Shown: positions 51,738 through 60,356 of the stretch, one piece after another
How positions within the stretch are numbered: the stretch's first letter is position 1
How the letters are laid out: each line of letters starts with the position of its first letter
NCBI GenBank assembly: GCA_014859965.1
Contig: JACZKQ010000133.1
Span: forward strand, 1-63,731
Direction: 5' to 3'
Length of the DNA stretch: 63,731 nucleotides
DNA from: Phycisphaerae bacterium
GTDB lineage: Bacteria; Planctomycetota; Phycisphaerae; Sedimentisphaerales; Anaerohalosphaeraceae
Position numbers and translations under genes: made by a program
Notes under the pieces: model-generated
The model's input: the letters and a program-made list of their open reading frames with translations, nothing else
Databases searched by the model: none
Told to the model about the DNA's origin: nothing

Positions 51738-53339
51738 TCAGGTCCCTCGGATGGCGCGGAGGCAGGAGTTCGCCTTGTGCTGCGTCTCCTCGAATTCAGT
51801 TTTTGGTACGCTGTCGTGAACAATCCCCGCGCCGGCGCGGACGTAGGCGGTCTGATCCTTTATCTGGATGCTTCGAATAGTAATGCAGCTGTCGAATCGG
51901 CCGTCGACGGTCAGATACATCACCGCCCCGCCGTAATAGCCGCGTTTATTCTTCTCCAGCTTCCGGATGATCTTCATCGCCTCGATCTTGGGGGCCCCGG
52001 TGAGAGTCCCCATGTTCATAGTCGCCAGATACGCGCTGAGCGCATCCAGATCGGGCCGCAGGACACCGCGAACATTGCTGACGAGGTGCATCACGGATTC
52101 GTATTTTTCGGTAATGAGCATTTCATTAACGACGCGCGAACCGGGGTCCGCGACACGGGCAATATCGTTTCGGGCCAGGTCCACGAGCATCATATGTTCG
52201 GCTAATTCCTTATGGTCGAGTTTGAGTTCGGCCTCGTAACGGACGTCCGTGTCAAGATCGATTTGGCCGTTGAGACGGCCGCGCGGCTTCGTCCCCGCGA
52301 TGGGCCGAATCTCCACAACGCGCTTGTCCGTGCCGCCGACCCGAAGGTTCAGTTCAGGGCTGGCGCCTGTGAGAATCGTGTTGCGGGTGTTCAAATAGAA
52401 CATATAGGGCGACGGGTTCAGCACGCGCAGGCGGCGGTAAATGTCGAGCGGCTCTTCAGGGCAGTGCTGGGTGAGAGTGCGGCTGAGGACAACCTGAAAG
52501 ATGTCGCCGTCCAGAATGTGCTGCTTGGCGCTGCGGACCATGGTCTCGTACTCGTCCTGCGTGGTGTCGCTGACGGCCTGCGGAAACCCTCCGTCGAACG
52601 GTCTCGGCCGCGGGTCGTCCATATTGGCCATGTTGAAGTAGTAGTCGAAGCACTGCCGGGCGTCCGCGACAATCTCATCACGGTCGTCGTCGGTGACCAT
52701 GACGTTAACGACGACGTACCCGCGATGGGCCGCGTGGTCCATCAGGAAGATGTTGTCGGCGAAGTAGAGTTCGTAGTCGGGATTGCCGAGGATGTCGCTT
52801 TCATTGGCGGGCAGTTTCTCAAACTGGTCGACAAAGTCGTAGCTGATCGCGCCGAGCAGTCCGCACGTGACACGAAACGGCTTGCTGGCCAGTTCGAACG
52901 CAAACGCCACCGCCCGGATGACGTCCATCTGGTTGGTGCTCTTGAGGCGGGTTTCCTCGTCCAGGGTGCGTTCCGGCTTGTCGAGGGTGCCGGTGATCGC
53001 GTCGGCGGTGACCTTAAGCGACTTGCAGAAGGCAAATCGATCTTTCTCGGCCGCAAGGTAGCGGATCATCCGCCGCCCCGTGGCGGTCAGAGCCGCAATC
53101 GTGAATTCCACGCCCTTCCCGGTCAGGTAGAGGGCGGGGTTGGCTGTGCCGAAGGTGAGTTCGCCCTCCTGTGAACCGGACAAATGCTCTCGCGATTCGA
53201 AAAGGCAGCAGTCCTTCTTGCGGCCGTAATCGCTGAGGCGGGCGAAAAATTGCACGGGACAGTCCATGTCCACTTCGCGGACAATGGGCACGATGCGGCC
53301 AGGCTCGGCATCTCGAATGAACTGTTTATAGTTGTCCAT
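51738..53339 (-). CDS. trpE: Anthranilate synthase component I
   Basis: The 533-aa chorismate-binding enzyme has VVEIRPIAGTKPRGR, HMMLVDLARNDIARV and TGAPKIEAMKIIRKLE, with an N-terminal regulatory part containing FESREHL, the likely tryptophan feedback site. It makes anthranilate from chorismate and ammonia from TrpG. It is the first structural gene of the operon; AAAGGA precedes the ATG, about 54 nt after the attenuator terminator. Confidence 0.95.
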   Translation of the reverse strand: MDNYKQFIRDAEPGRIVPIVREVDMDCPVQFFARLSDYGRKKDCCLFESREHLSGSQEGELTFGTANPALYLTGKGVEFTIAALTATGRRMIRYLAAEKDRFAFCKSLKVTADAITGTLDKPERTLDEETRLKSTNQMDVIRAVAFAFELASKPFRVTCGLLGAISYDFVDQFEKLPANESDILGNPDYELYFADNIFLMDHAAHRGYVVVNVMVTDDDRDEIVADARQCFDYYFNMANMDDPRPRPFDGGFPQAVSDTTQDEYETMVRSAKQHILDGDIFQVVLSRTLTQHCPEEPLDIYRRLRVLNPSPYMFYLNTRNTILTGASPELNLRVGGTDKRVVEIRPIAGTKPRGRLNGQIDLDTDVRYEAELKLDHKELAEHMMLVDLARNDIARVADPGSRVVNEMLITEKYESVMHLVSNVRGVLRPDLDALSAYLATMNMGTLTGAPKIEAMKIIRKLEKNKRGYYGGAVMYLTVDGRFDSCITIRSIQIKDQTAYVRAGAGIVHDSVPKTEFEETQHKANSCLRAIRGT

Positions 53340-53392
53340 TGCGTGTCCTTTGGTCTATTGTCATCTCGCCATGTCTTTTTGTGGAAACAAAC

Positions 53393-53489
53393 GAAAAAAA
53401 AGCAGCCCCTCTTTCGACAGGCTGCTTTTCAAGCATTACGGTTTCTAATTACAGCAGGATACCGCTTACCTGTCGAAAAGTTCGACAGG
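53393..53489 (-). promoter_or_regulatory. trp operon transcription attenuator
   Basis: Three mutually exclusive structures are visible on the minus strand. Hairpin 1:2: CCTGTCGAA-CTT-TTCGACAGG (53489-53469). Antiterminator 2:3: TTTCGACAGG (53478-53469) with CCTGTCGAAA (53421-53412), 10 bp. Terminator 3:4: AAAAGCAGCC (53429-53420) with GGCTGCTTTT (53407-53398), followed by U8 ending at 53394. Arm 1 lies directly after the three Trp codons of the leader peptide, so ribosome stalling there would free arm 2 and favour antitermination, as in classic Trp attenuation. Confidence 0.88.
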
Positions 53490-53531
53490 CCACCACCAGT
53501 TGATCAGGTTGTATGCGATATTCTGCTTCAT
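53466..53531 (-). CDS. trpL: trp leader peptide, 21 aa with three consecutive Trp
   Basis: The short frame begins MKQNIAYNLINWWW and ends PVELFDR before TAA. Three Trp codons at 53498-53490 lie just before attenuator arm 1, the expected place for a stalling ribosome. No Shine-Dalgarno is present; the promoter -10 box ends 8 nt before the ATG, so the message probably starts within a few bases of the start codon (leaderless). Confidence 0.88.
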   Translation of the reverse strand: MKQNIAYNLINWWWPVELFDR

Positions 53532-53539
53532 TTGGAAAT

Positions 53540-53568
53540 ACAATACCACAACAGGCGCCGATTGTCAA
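53540..53568 (-). promoter_or_regulatory. Promoter of the trp operon
   Basis: On the minus strand TTGACA (53568-53563), a 17-nt spacer and TATTGT (53545-53540). The predicted transcription start is near 53533, about two bases from the trpL ATG at 53531. Confidence 0.8.
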
Positions 53569-53651
53569 CGGCTATTTTGCTCAATATTTCGCATCCACGC
53601 ACGGATACCGTCCGCAACGATGGTTTATTTCGGCACGACATCGACAGTCCT

Positions 53652-54695
53652 TTATTCCAATTGTGAGATGCACACCCCGTCCGCGGGTATTGCATTGCAG
53701 TCGATGAGCCAGTTCTCGGCGATCACGGCGAGGTCATCGAAGTCGACTCGACAGTCCTTGTTTACGTCGCCCGCCAGGAGGTAATGGCAGGCGCGTCGAA
53801 GCGCCAGGCTGTAGCCCTCTCCGGCGGCAATGGCGGTAAAATCCATGCCGGCAGGCGCCGTGGCCTGCCCGGCCCAGTCGGATCCCCATGCAGCAATCTG
53901 ACCATTGGCTTTGAGGGCCAGACTGTGGCTGCTTCCGGCGGCGATGGCGATGTAGTCATTGCCTGCCGGCGGCGTGGCCTGACCGCCCCAGTCATCGCCC
54001 CATCCCACGATGCTGCCGTCGGCCTTAAGGGCAAGGCTGTGCCAGCCGCCGGCCGCGATGGCAATGTAATCGTCACCGGCGGGCGCATCGGTTTGGCCGT
54101 AGTTGTTGCCGCCCCAGGCCCTGATTGAACCGTCGGCCGCCAGTGCGATGCTGTGAAGACATCCACCGGAGACAGCACGAAAGCCGTTGCCGGCCGGGAC
54201 GTCGGCCAACCCGAAATTGCTGTCGCCCCAGGATATGATCGTCCCATCAGCCGTGAGGGCAAGGCTGTGGTACCAGCCGGCGGCAATGGCGGCAAAGCCG
54301 CTGCCCGCAGGCGGCGTGGCCTGCCCGATGAAATTGCCGTCGCGGTCCAGATTGCTGCCCCAGCCTGCGATGGCGCCGTCCGATGTGAGCGCCAGACTGT
54401 GATAGAGCCCGGCGGCGATGGCGGCAAAGTCGTTGTACGCGGGCGCCTCGGCCTGGCCTGCATAATTGGCGTCGTAGTCGTAGTTGCTGCCCCACGCCGT
54501 GATCACGCCGCTGCTGCCAAGCGCCAGGGCGTGCGAATTGCCTGCGGCGATACGGTTCACTTGGCCGGGCGGCGGATCGGGCAGGGTCACGTCGCCCCAG
54601 CCGACGACCTCGTCGGCGCGAGCCGACACCAACAGCAAAAGGCAGGCAAATACGGGCAGGAGCACACGGGCAAAGGCGGTCTTGTGATGATTCAT
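53652..54695 (-). CDS. Secreted RCC1-repeat protein with dockerin-like C-terminus
   Basis: A signal peptide (VLLPVFACLLLLVSARA) is followed by six or seven RCC1-type repeats of about 50 residues (FAAIAAGWYHSLALTADG, then IISWGDS; YIAIAAGGWHSLALK), which form a beta-propeller. The C-terminus holds a dockerin-like EF-hand (LAGDVNKDCRVDFDDLAVIA) with calcium-ligand Asp residues, a frequent tail in Phycisphaerae secreted proteins. It follows the trp promoter region upstream on the same strand but is unrelated to the pathway. Ligand unknown. Confidence 0.85.
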   Translation of the reverse strand: MNHHKTAFARVLLPVFACLLLLVSARADEVVGWGDVTLPDPPPGQVNRIAAGNSHALALGSSGVITAWGSNYDYDANYAGQAEAPAYNDFAAIAAGLYHSLALTSDGAIAGWGSNLDRDGNFIGQATPPAGSGFAAIAAGWYHSLALTADGTIISWGDSNFGLADVPAGNGFRAVSGGCLHSIALAADGSIRAWGGNNYGQTDAPAGDDYIAIAAGGWHSLALKADGSIVGWGDDWGGQATPPAGNDYIAIAAGSSHSLALKANGQIAAWGSDWAGQATAPAGMDFTAIAAGEGYSLALRRACHYLLAGDVNKDCRVDFDDLAVIAENWLIDCNAIPADGVCISQLE

Positions 54696-55050
54696 GATAG
54701 TCGATCCGTCAATTTAACTCTATTCAATTGCTGTGCATGGACGACAGAGACACGCGATAGTCACCCTACTGAATTCCCGCCCGGCGGCAACGGCAAGGCA
54801 CATAGAGAGAGAGTGTGAGGCAATCAGAGCGTACCTTTTTACGGGCCTAAGTCAAAACGCCTTTTGCTTGGAATGACTATCAATGTTTACCTGCGCAATG
54901 CAGCCGATTGCTCGCACCAATAGAGCAAAGTGCCCGTAAGCGTATCAGCCTCAGGATCGGCGGCCAGGTGTCGCACCGCCATTCGTTGAGAGCTTTCCGC
55001 GCGCACGCTTTCTTTTAAAGCCGAATTCGGCCGATAAGGCGAATAACCGG
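54696..55050. other. Intergenic region without recognised gene
   Basis: 355 bp between the divergent RCC1-repeat gene and the sahH promoter. I see no gene with a ribosome binding site, no long repeat and no known RNA motif. Confidence 0.5.
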
Positions 55051-55079
55051 TTGTCAAATCGCCTGCGGGCCGCTATATT
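55051..55079 (+). promoter_or_regulatory. Promoter of sahH
   Basis: TTGTCA (55051-55056), 17-nt spacer, TATATT (55074-55079). Predicted start near 55086, giving a leader of about 130 nt. Confidence 0.6.
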
Positions 55080-55132
55080 CGGGCGATTGGACGGAAAATA
55101 ACTATGATAACTGAGTTTGTTATCCTGAATTT

Positions 55133-55181
55133 TTCGCTTTCGTGGCGATGACGTGTCATGGACTGGAATTCCGAAAGCGAA
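55133..55181 (+). promoter_or_regulatory. Structured sahH 5' leader (10-bp long-range stem)
   Basis: TTCGCTTTCG (55133-55142) pairs with CGAAAGCGAA (55172-55181) around a 29-nt interior that can form a small inner hairpin. It lies inside the predicted leader, about 25 nt before the ribosome binding site AGAGGAA. It does not match the SAH riboswitch consensus as I know it. A regulatory role is speculative. Confidence 0.4.
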
Positions 55182-55216
55182 TGAGTTGAAACGTTAATGT
55201 GAGAGGAATCAGTGCG

Positions 55217-56665
55217 ATGCAGACAGCAGAAGCAGCGGGCAAGGGAGTCGTCAAGGTGGACGGGACGCTGAAATACAAGGTCGCCGACATGGCGCTGGCT
55301 GAATGGGGACGGCTGGAGATGCAGTTGGCTGAAAATGAAATGCCCGGGCTTATGGCGGTCCGCGAGAAGTACGGCAAAGAGAAGCCGCTGCGGGGCCTCA
55401 AGGTGATGGGCAGCCTGCACATGACGATCCAGACGGCAATGCTGATCGAAACGCTCGAGATACTGGGCGCCGACGTACGGTGGGCCTCGTGCAACATCTT
55501 TTCGACTCAGGATCATGCCGCCGCGGCCATCGCCAAGGCAGGTCGCACGGCCGTCTTCGCCTGGAAGGGTGAAACGCTGGAGGAGTACTGGTGGTGTACC
55601 GAGCAGGCGCTGACATGGCCGGACGGCTCGGGGCCCGACATGATCGTCGACGACGGCGGAGACGCAACGCTGATGGTCGTGCACGGGGCAAAAGTTGAAA
55701 AGGAGCCCGCACTTCTGGACAAGAAGTACGACAACAAGGAAATGTGCATCATTGTCGATCGCCTCCGCGCGAGCGTAAAGGACCATCCGAAGAAGTGGAC
55801 GAAGATCGCCGCCGCGATTAAGGGCGTCAGCGAGGAAACGACAACCGGCGTGCATCGGCTCTACCAGATGGCCGAAGCAGGCGATCTGCCCTTTGCGGCT
55901 ATCAACGTGAACGATTCCGTGACGAAGTCGAAGTTTGACAACCTCTACGGCTGCCGTGAATCCCTGGCCGACGGCATCAAGCGGGCGACCGACGTGATGA
56001 TGGCCGGCAAGGTCGTGGTGGTTTGTGGTTACGGCGACGTGGGCAAAGGGTGTGCCCAGTCGATGCGCGGGCTCGGCTCGCGGGTGCTGATCACGGAGAT
56101 CGATCCGATCTGTGCGCTGCAGGCCGTGATGGAGGGCTACGAGGTAACGACTATGGACGCAGCGGCGGCCGTCGGCGACATCTTCATCACGGCGACGGGG
56201 TGCTGCAACGTGATCACCGGTGCGCACATGGAGCAGATGAAGAATGAGGCGATCGTGTGCAATATCGGCCACTTCGACAGCGAAATCGAAACGAGCTATC
56301 TGCACGATACCCCGCAGTGCGCAATGGAAAACATCAAACCGCAGGTCGACAAGTGGACGCTCAAGAGCGGCCGCTCGATCATTCTGCTCGCCGAAGGGCG
56401 ACTGGTCAATCTGGGCTGTGCGACCGGCCACCCGAGTTTCGTTATGAGCAACAGCTTTACCAACCAGTGCCTGGCCCAAATCATGCTGGCGAAGGAAAAG
56501 CTCGAAAAGAGGGTCTACACGCTGCCCAAGCAGCTCGACGAAGAGGTCGCAAGGCTCCACCTCGGCCGCCTTAACGCCAGGCTGACAAAGCTGACAAAGA
56601 CTCAGGCCGATTACCTCGGCATCTCAGTCGACGGCCCCTTCAAACCGGAACACTACCGCTACTAA
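55217..56665 (+). CDS. ahcY: Adenosylhomocysteinase
   Basis: The 482-aa enzyme has the N-terminal substrate site ([14 protein letters not shown]), the catalytic stretch [20 protein letters not shown], the NAD-binding [14 protein letters not shown] and the C-terminal Lys/Tyr tail PFKPEHYRY. It hydrolyses S-adenosylhomocysteine to adenosine and homocysteine, recycling the methylation by-product. ATG 55217 follows AGAGGAA; an in-frame GTG at 55199 has no ribosome binding site. It is monocistronic, with a terminator after it. Confidence 0.96.
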   Translation: MQTAEAAGKGVVKVDGTLKYKVADMALAEWGRLEMQLAENEMPGLMAVREKYGKEKPLRGLKVMGSLHMTIQTAMLIETLEILGADVRWASCNIFSTQDHAAAAIAKAGRTAVFAWKGETLEEYWWCTEQALTWPDGSGPDMIVDDGGDATLMVVHGAKVEKEPALLDKKYDNKEMCIIVDRLRASVKDHPKKWTKIAAAIKGVSEETTTGVHRLYQMAEAGDLPFAAINVNDSVTKSKFDNLYGCRESLADGIKRATDVMMAGKVVVVCGYGDVGKGCAQSMRGLGSRVLITEIDPICALQAVMEGYEVTTMDAAAAVGDIFITATGCCNVITGAHMEQMKNEAIVCNIGHFDSEIETSYLHDTPQCAMENIKPQVDKWTLKSGRSIILLAEGRLVNLGCATGHPSFVMSNSFTNQCLAQIMLAKEKLEKRVYTLPKQLDEEVARLHLGRLNARLTKLTKTQADYLGISVDGPFKPEHYRY

Positions 56666-56699
56666 TGCCGTTTCGACGACGATCATTGGCGAATCAACG

Positions 56700-56730
56700 G
56701 GGCCGGGCCGCATGCGTCCGGCCCTTATCT
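56700..56730 (+). terminator. Probable terminator of the adenosylhomocysteinase gene
   Basis: GGGCCGG (56700-56706) and CCGGCCC (56718-56724) followed by TTATCTTGT, 35 nt after the stop. Confidence 0.6.
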
Positions 56731-56807
56731 TGTCATAGACTCCGGCTTACCAATGCTCGGCAGTTCCCGATATACAAAGCCCCGCCCGCGGTACGCACCC
56801 ACGCTGA

Positions 56808-58079
56808 CTAATCTACGAGAACCCCGCGAATAATCGCCCCCGTCTGGTTCCGCCCAATGTATGACCTGCCGTCCCCCGCCACGTAGCACTCGTCCAGCCA
56901 CACCCCATCCGGCGCCGCCGCGTTCGGCCACCTCAGAAACAGCGTATTACCCTCCAGCGCCCACGTCGCCTCGCCGACTGCGTTCTCGATTCTCCCCCCC
57001 GCACGCAGCGAAATCTCCCGCTCCCCCTGGTAATCCACGGTATGCTTCCACGTCCCCACAAGTTCCCGGGCCTCAACTGCCCTCTTCTCCGGCATCGCCC
57101 CAACGATCGGCTCCCCCGCTAACGGCCACCCGTGCCCCGTCCAAACCACCGGCCGTATCTGCAAGTTCCGCCCGCCGTTCTTCTCTTTGGCGTCATACGT
57201 ATGATGCACGATGTAATCGCCCTCCGGCGTCTGAAGAACGTCATTATGCCCCGGCCCGCGCCAGTTCTCATGGCTCGCCAGAACCAGCGTCCCCCCGCCC
57301 TCGCTCATCCGCTTGCCATTAATATCCACGTAAGGCCCCGTCACCTTCTCCGCCCGCCCGACCTTCACGTGATACGTGCTGTCCACGCCGTCGCAGCACG
57401 AATCGTAAGACGCAAAGAGATAGTACCACCCCTGGCGATAGATGATGAACGCCGCCTCGATCACCTTCCGCTCCGCATTCCGCGCAAGATCGTACCGCCG
57501 GCTGTCGTCCGGATCCGGCATTCCCGTCTTCGGATCCAGATGCGCCATCTTGAGCCCGTCCCAGTACGAACCCCACGCCAGATAAACCGATCCGTCATTA
57601 TCCACGAACGCCGTCGGATCGATCGCGTTGAAATTCGTCTTCCCCGCAGCCGACTCAATCACCTTGCCATGGTCCACCCACTTGTACGCAGGGTCGGCCG
57701 GATCAAGGGTGACATTCGTCGCCAGCCCGATACACGACCGCTGACTGCCGAATGTCGACACGGAATAGTACAGGTGATATCGGCCGTTGAAGAAAGAAAT
57801 ATCCGGAGCCCAGATCGCGGTCGTCCCCGGCACCTCCTTTACCGCCCACGCCGGAACGCGGGTGTCAAAAACGCGCCCCATCCCTTCCCACTGCACCAGG
57901 TCCTTCGACCGCCGAATCGGCAGCCCCCTGCCCGTCGAGAAGATATAATACAGCCCGTCCGTATGCGACTTGATGATCGTCGGGTCCGGGCAGCCCTTCG
58001 TAAGATCCTGCTGCCCAACCGCGCTCGCAACGACAAGAGCGAGAACACAGAACACACCGAAAAACAGGCTCACCTTCAT
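56808..58079 (-). CDS. Secreted GH43 family endo-arabinanase-like enzyme
   Basis: The 423-aa protein has a signal peptide (SLFFGVFCVLALVVASAVG) and a five-bladed GH43 propeller: the catalytic base Asp in GCPDPTIIKSH, the pKa-modulating Asp in NFNAIDPTAF and the acid Glu in KVIEAAFIIY. GHNDVLQTPEGDYIVHHTYD matches the alpha-1,5-L-arabinanase subfamily (GH43_5). The C-terminal 70 residues form a small beta domain (LVGTWKHTVDYQGEREI). ATG 58079 has GGAG upstream; the longer open frame lacks one. It is divergent from the archease gene. It would act on arabinan side chains of pectin. Confidence 0.88.
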   Translation of the reverse strand: MKVSLFFGVFCVLALVVASAVGQQDLTKGCPDPTIIKSHTDGLYYIFSTGRGLPIRRSKDLVQWEGMGRVFDTRVPAWAVKEVPGTTAIWAPDISFFNGRYHLYYSVSTFGSQRSCIGLATNVTLDPADPAYKWVDHGKVIESAAGKTNFNAIDPTAFVDNDGSVYLAWGSYWDGLKMAHLDPKTGMPDPDDSRRYDLARNAERKVIEAAFIIYRQGWYYLFASYDSCCDGVDSTYHVKVGRAEKVTGPYVDINGKRMSEGGGTLVLASHENWRGPGHNDVLQTPEGDYIVHHTYDAKEKNGGRNLQIRPVVWTGHGWPLAGEPIVGAMPEKRAVEARELVGTWKHTVDYQGEREISLRAGGRIENAVGEATWALEGNTLFLRWPNAAAPDGVWLDECYVAGDGRSYIGRNQTGAIIRGVLVD

Positions 58080-58228
58080 CACATTCTCCTTAATACAGAG
58101 TTGGCCGCACGGCAATCGCCGCATATAATTATTGTCAACAAGTCTACCGGATGCGGGTCGATAAATCAATTGTGATTGCCGCCGGCCTCTATGCGTATAT
58201 AATGGCCTGCCGTTCTGGAGCAGCGGCT

Positions 58229-58636
58229 ATGTGGGAACATTTTCATCATCAGGCGGACATCGGCGTCCGCGGCATCGGCGAAACGCTGGACGAAGCGTTT
58301 GCAGAGGCGGCTCGTGCGCTCACAGCGGTAATATGCTCCCCCGACAAGGTCGACCCCCGCCAGGCCGTAGAGATACGCCGCCAATGCGACGACATGGAAC
58401 TCCTCCTGGTCGACTGGCTCAACGCCCTCATCTACGAGATGGCCGTTCGCGGCATGATCTTCAGCCGCTTCGAGGTGCACATCAAAGGCGACGCCCTCAC
58501 CGCGACGGCCTGGGGCGACAAGGCCGATCCCGAACTCCACGAAACCGCCGTCGAAGTCAAAGGAGCGACCTACACCCAGTTGAAAGTCGCACAAAAAGAG
58601 GACAAATGGATCGCCCAATGCGTCGTCGACGTGTGA
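58229..58636 (+). CDS. Archease (RtcB activator)
   Basis: The 135-aa protein starts MWEHFHHQADIGVRGIG and has the conserved Asp in HQADIG plus the C-terminal QCVVDV, both metal ligands in archeases. It helps RtcB to reach full ligase activity and multiple turnover. GGAG lies 8 nt before ATG 58229. rtcB follows after 95 nt on the same strand, so the two act together. Confidence 0.9.
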   Translation: MWEHFHHQADIGVRGIGETLDEAFAEAARALTAVICSPDKVDPRQAVEIRRQCDDMELLLVDWLNALIYEMAVRGMIFSRFEVHIKGDALTATAWGDKADPELHETAVEVKGATYTQLKVAQKEDKWIAQCVVDV

Positions 58637-58651
58637 CATGGAACGTAGGGG

Positions 58652-58665
58652 CAAGGCATGCCTTG
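58652..58665. repeat. CAAGGCATGCCTTG palindrome between archease and rtcB
   Basis: A perfect 14-bp palindrome, flanked by GGGG and TCC. Similar palindromes are frequent as dispersed REP-like repeats in GC-rich genomes. It could form a small hairpin between the two genes. Confidence 0.4.
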
Positions 58666-58731
58666 TCCTCCGCACATGCAGCCTGGTTCGTATAGATAGT
58701 AGTGATTGACGTGAACGACGAGGAACCTGAC

Positions 58732-60159
58732 ATGGACAGAAAACTTGTCAAACAACGAGGCGATACCACCTGGCTCATCGAGCGATCCGGCAAAATGCGC
58801 GTCGACGGAGTAATCTACGCCTCCGCCGACCTCATGGCCGGCATGGACGACAAGGTCGCCGAGCAGGTCCGCAATGTCGCGACGCTCCCCGGCATCGTCA
58901 AAGGCTCGTTCGCCATGCCCGACGCCCACTGGGGCTATGGCTTCGCCATCGGCGGCGTCGCGGCCTTCGATCCGGAGGAAGGCGTCATCTCCGCCGGCGG
59001 CGTCGGCTTCGACATTTCCTGCGGCGTCAGGACCCTCCGAACCGCCCTGGTCGCCGATGACATCGCCCACATGAAGGGCGACATCGCCGAGGCGCTCTTC
59101 GAGTGCATCCCCGCCGGCGTCGGCAGCACCGGCAAGGTGCGACTACAGAAGACCGGCCTCGACGACTTGTTAGCGGGCGGTGCCGTATGGGCGGTCGACG
59201 AAGGCTACGGCCTCCGCGAGGACCTCCGCTTCACCGAAGAAGACGGCCGCATGGCCGGAGCCGATCCCTCGCAGGTATCCGACCACGCCAAGGAACGCCA
59301 GAAGAACGAGATGGGAACATTGGGCTCCGGCAACCACTACCTCGAAGTGCAGCAGGTGCTGGAAGTCTACGACGCCGCCGCCGCAGAGGCGTTCGGAATA
59401 CATGAAGGCGACATCCTGATCTCCATCCATTGCGGCTCGCGCGGACTGGGCCATCAGATCGGCACCGAGTTCCTGAAACGCATGGTGCAGACCGCACCCC
59501 AGTACGGGCTCGAACTGCCGGACCGCGAACTTGCCTGTTCGCCGATCAAATCCCCTGTCGGCCAGAGCTACCTCGGCGCAATGCGCAGCGGCATCAATTG
59601 TGCCCTCGCCAACCGCCAGATCTTGACGCACCTGCTGCGGGAGGCCTTCGAAACCCTGCACCGCAAAGCCGACATCCGGTTGCTCTACGACGTCTCGCAC
59701 AACACATGCAAGGTCGAGGAGCACGCAGTCGACGGCCGCAGCAAGCGCCTGTTCGTGCATCGCAAAGGCGCCACGCGCGCCTGGGGCCCCGGCCACCCGG
59801 GACTGCCGAAAGAATACCGCGCCGTCGGCCAGCCGGTGCTGATCGGCGGCACGATGGGCACAGGGTCGTTTATCCTGGCGGGCAGCGAAACAAGCGAAGC
59901 ACTCGCCTTCAGCTCCGCCTGTCACGGCGCCGGCCGGAACATGTCCCGCCGCGAAGCAACAAAGCACTGGCGCGGCCGAGACGTCGTCAAGAGCCTCGAA
60001 CACAAAGGCATCCTCATCCGAAGCCGCTCCATGCGAGGCATAGCAGAAGAAGCCCCCGGCGCATACAAAGACGTCGCCGCAGTCGCAGAAGCAACAGAAA
60101 ACGCAGGCCTCGCCCGACGAGTAGCACGCCTCGCCCCCCTCATTTGCGTAAAAGGCTAA
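58732..60159 (+). CDS. rtcB: RNA-splicing ligase RtcB
   Basis: The 475-aa enzyme has FAMPDAHWGYGFAIGG, GGVGFDISCGVRTLR with the metal-binding Cys and Asp, SGNHYLEVQ, the guanylylation-site region AFSSACHGAGRN and the end LICVKG. It joins 2',3'-cyclic phosphate (or 3'-phosphate) and 5'-OH RNA ends with GTP and Mn. GAGGAA before ATG 58732 sets the start. With archease upstream it forms an RNA repair pair. Its tRNA or rRNA targets in this organism are unknown. Confidence 0.96.
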   Translation: MDRKLVKQRGDTTWLIERSGKMRVDGVIYASADLMAGMDDKVAEQVRNVATLPGIVKGSFAMPDAHWGYGFAIGGVAAFDPEEGVISAGGVGFDISCGVRTLRTALVADDIAHMKGDIAEALFECIPAGVGSTGKVRLQKTGLDDLLAGGAVWAVDEGYGLREDLRFTEEDGRMAGADPSQVSDHAKERQKNEMGTLGSGNHYLEVQQVLEVYDAAAAEAFGIHEGDILISIHCGSRGLGHQIGTEFLKRMVQTAPQYGLELPDRELACSPIKSPVGQSYLGAMRSGINCALANRQILTHLLREAFETLHRKADIRLLYDVSHNTCKVEEHAVDGRSKRLFVHRKGATRAWGPGHPGLPKEYRAVGQPVLIGGTMGTGSFILAGSETSEALAFSSACHGAGRNMSRREATKHWRGRDVVKSLEHKGILIRSRSMRGIAEEAPGAYKDVAAVAEATENAGLARRVARLAPLICVKG

Positions 60160-60164
60160 CGTGG

Positions 60165-60259
60165 CACGGCCATCTTGGCCGTGTGCCCGTGTTCTCCGTA
60201 GCACGGGCCATCCTGCCCGGGATCACCCGCGGTTCGCCGACCGCATATGTCGGCCGCGG
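60165..60259. repeat. Cluster of three REP-like hairpins after rtcB
   Basis: CACGGCC-ATCTT-GGCCGTG (60165-60183), CGGGC-N6-GCCCG (60204-60219) and CCGCGG-N3-GCCGAC-N7-GTCGGCCGCGG (60227-60259). The first may also end rtcB transcription. The set looks like dispersed extragenic palindromes. Confidence 0.5.
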
Positions 60260-60356
60260 CTGCTTCACGGCGGGTTCACGTGGACGCCGAACTTATGCCC
60301 CAAAATCTAAAACTCAATAGGTTAACTGCACCTCGAAACATCGGGAGAAAAACCGC

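Noticed and set aside
55086-55217. Known SAH or SAM riboswitch upstream of the adenosylhomocysteinase gene
   Set aside because: The conserved sequence blocks I know for these riboswitches are not visible; only a generic stem is present.
55073-56560. 495-aa open frame antisense to the adenosylhomocysteinase gene
   Set aside because: Shadow frame; His/Arg-rich translation without domain features.
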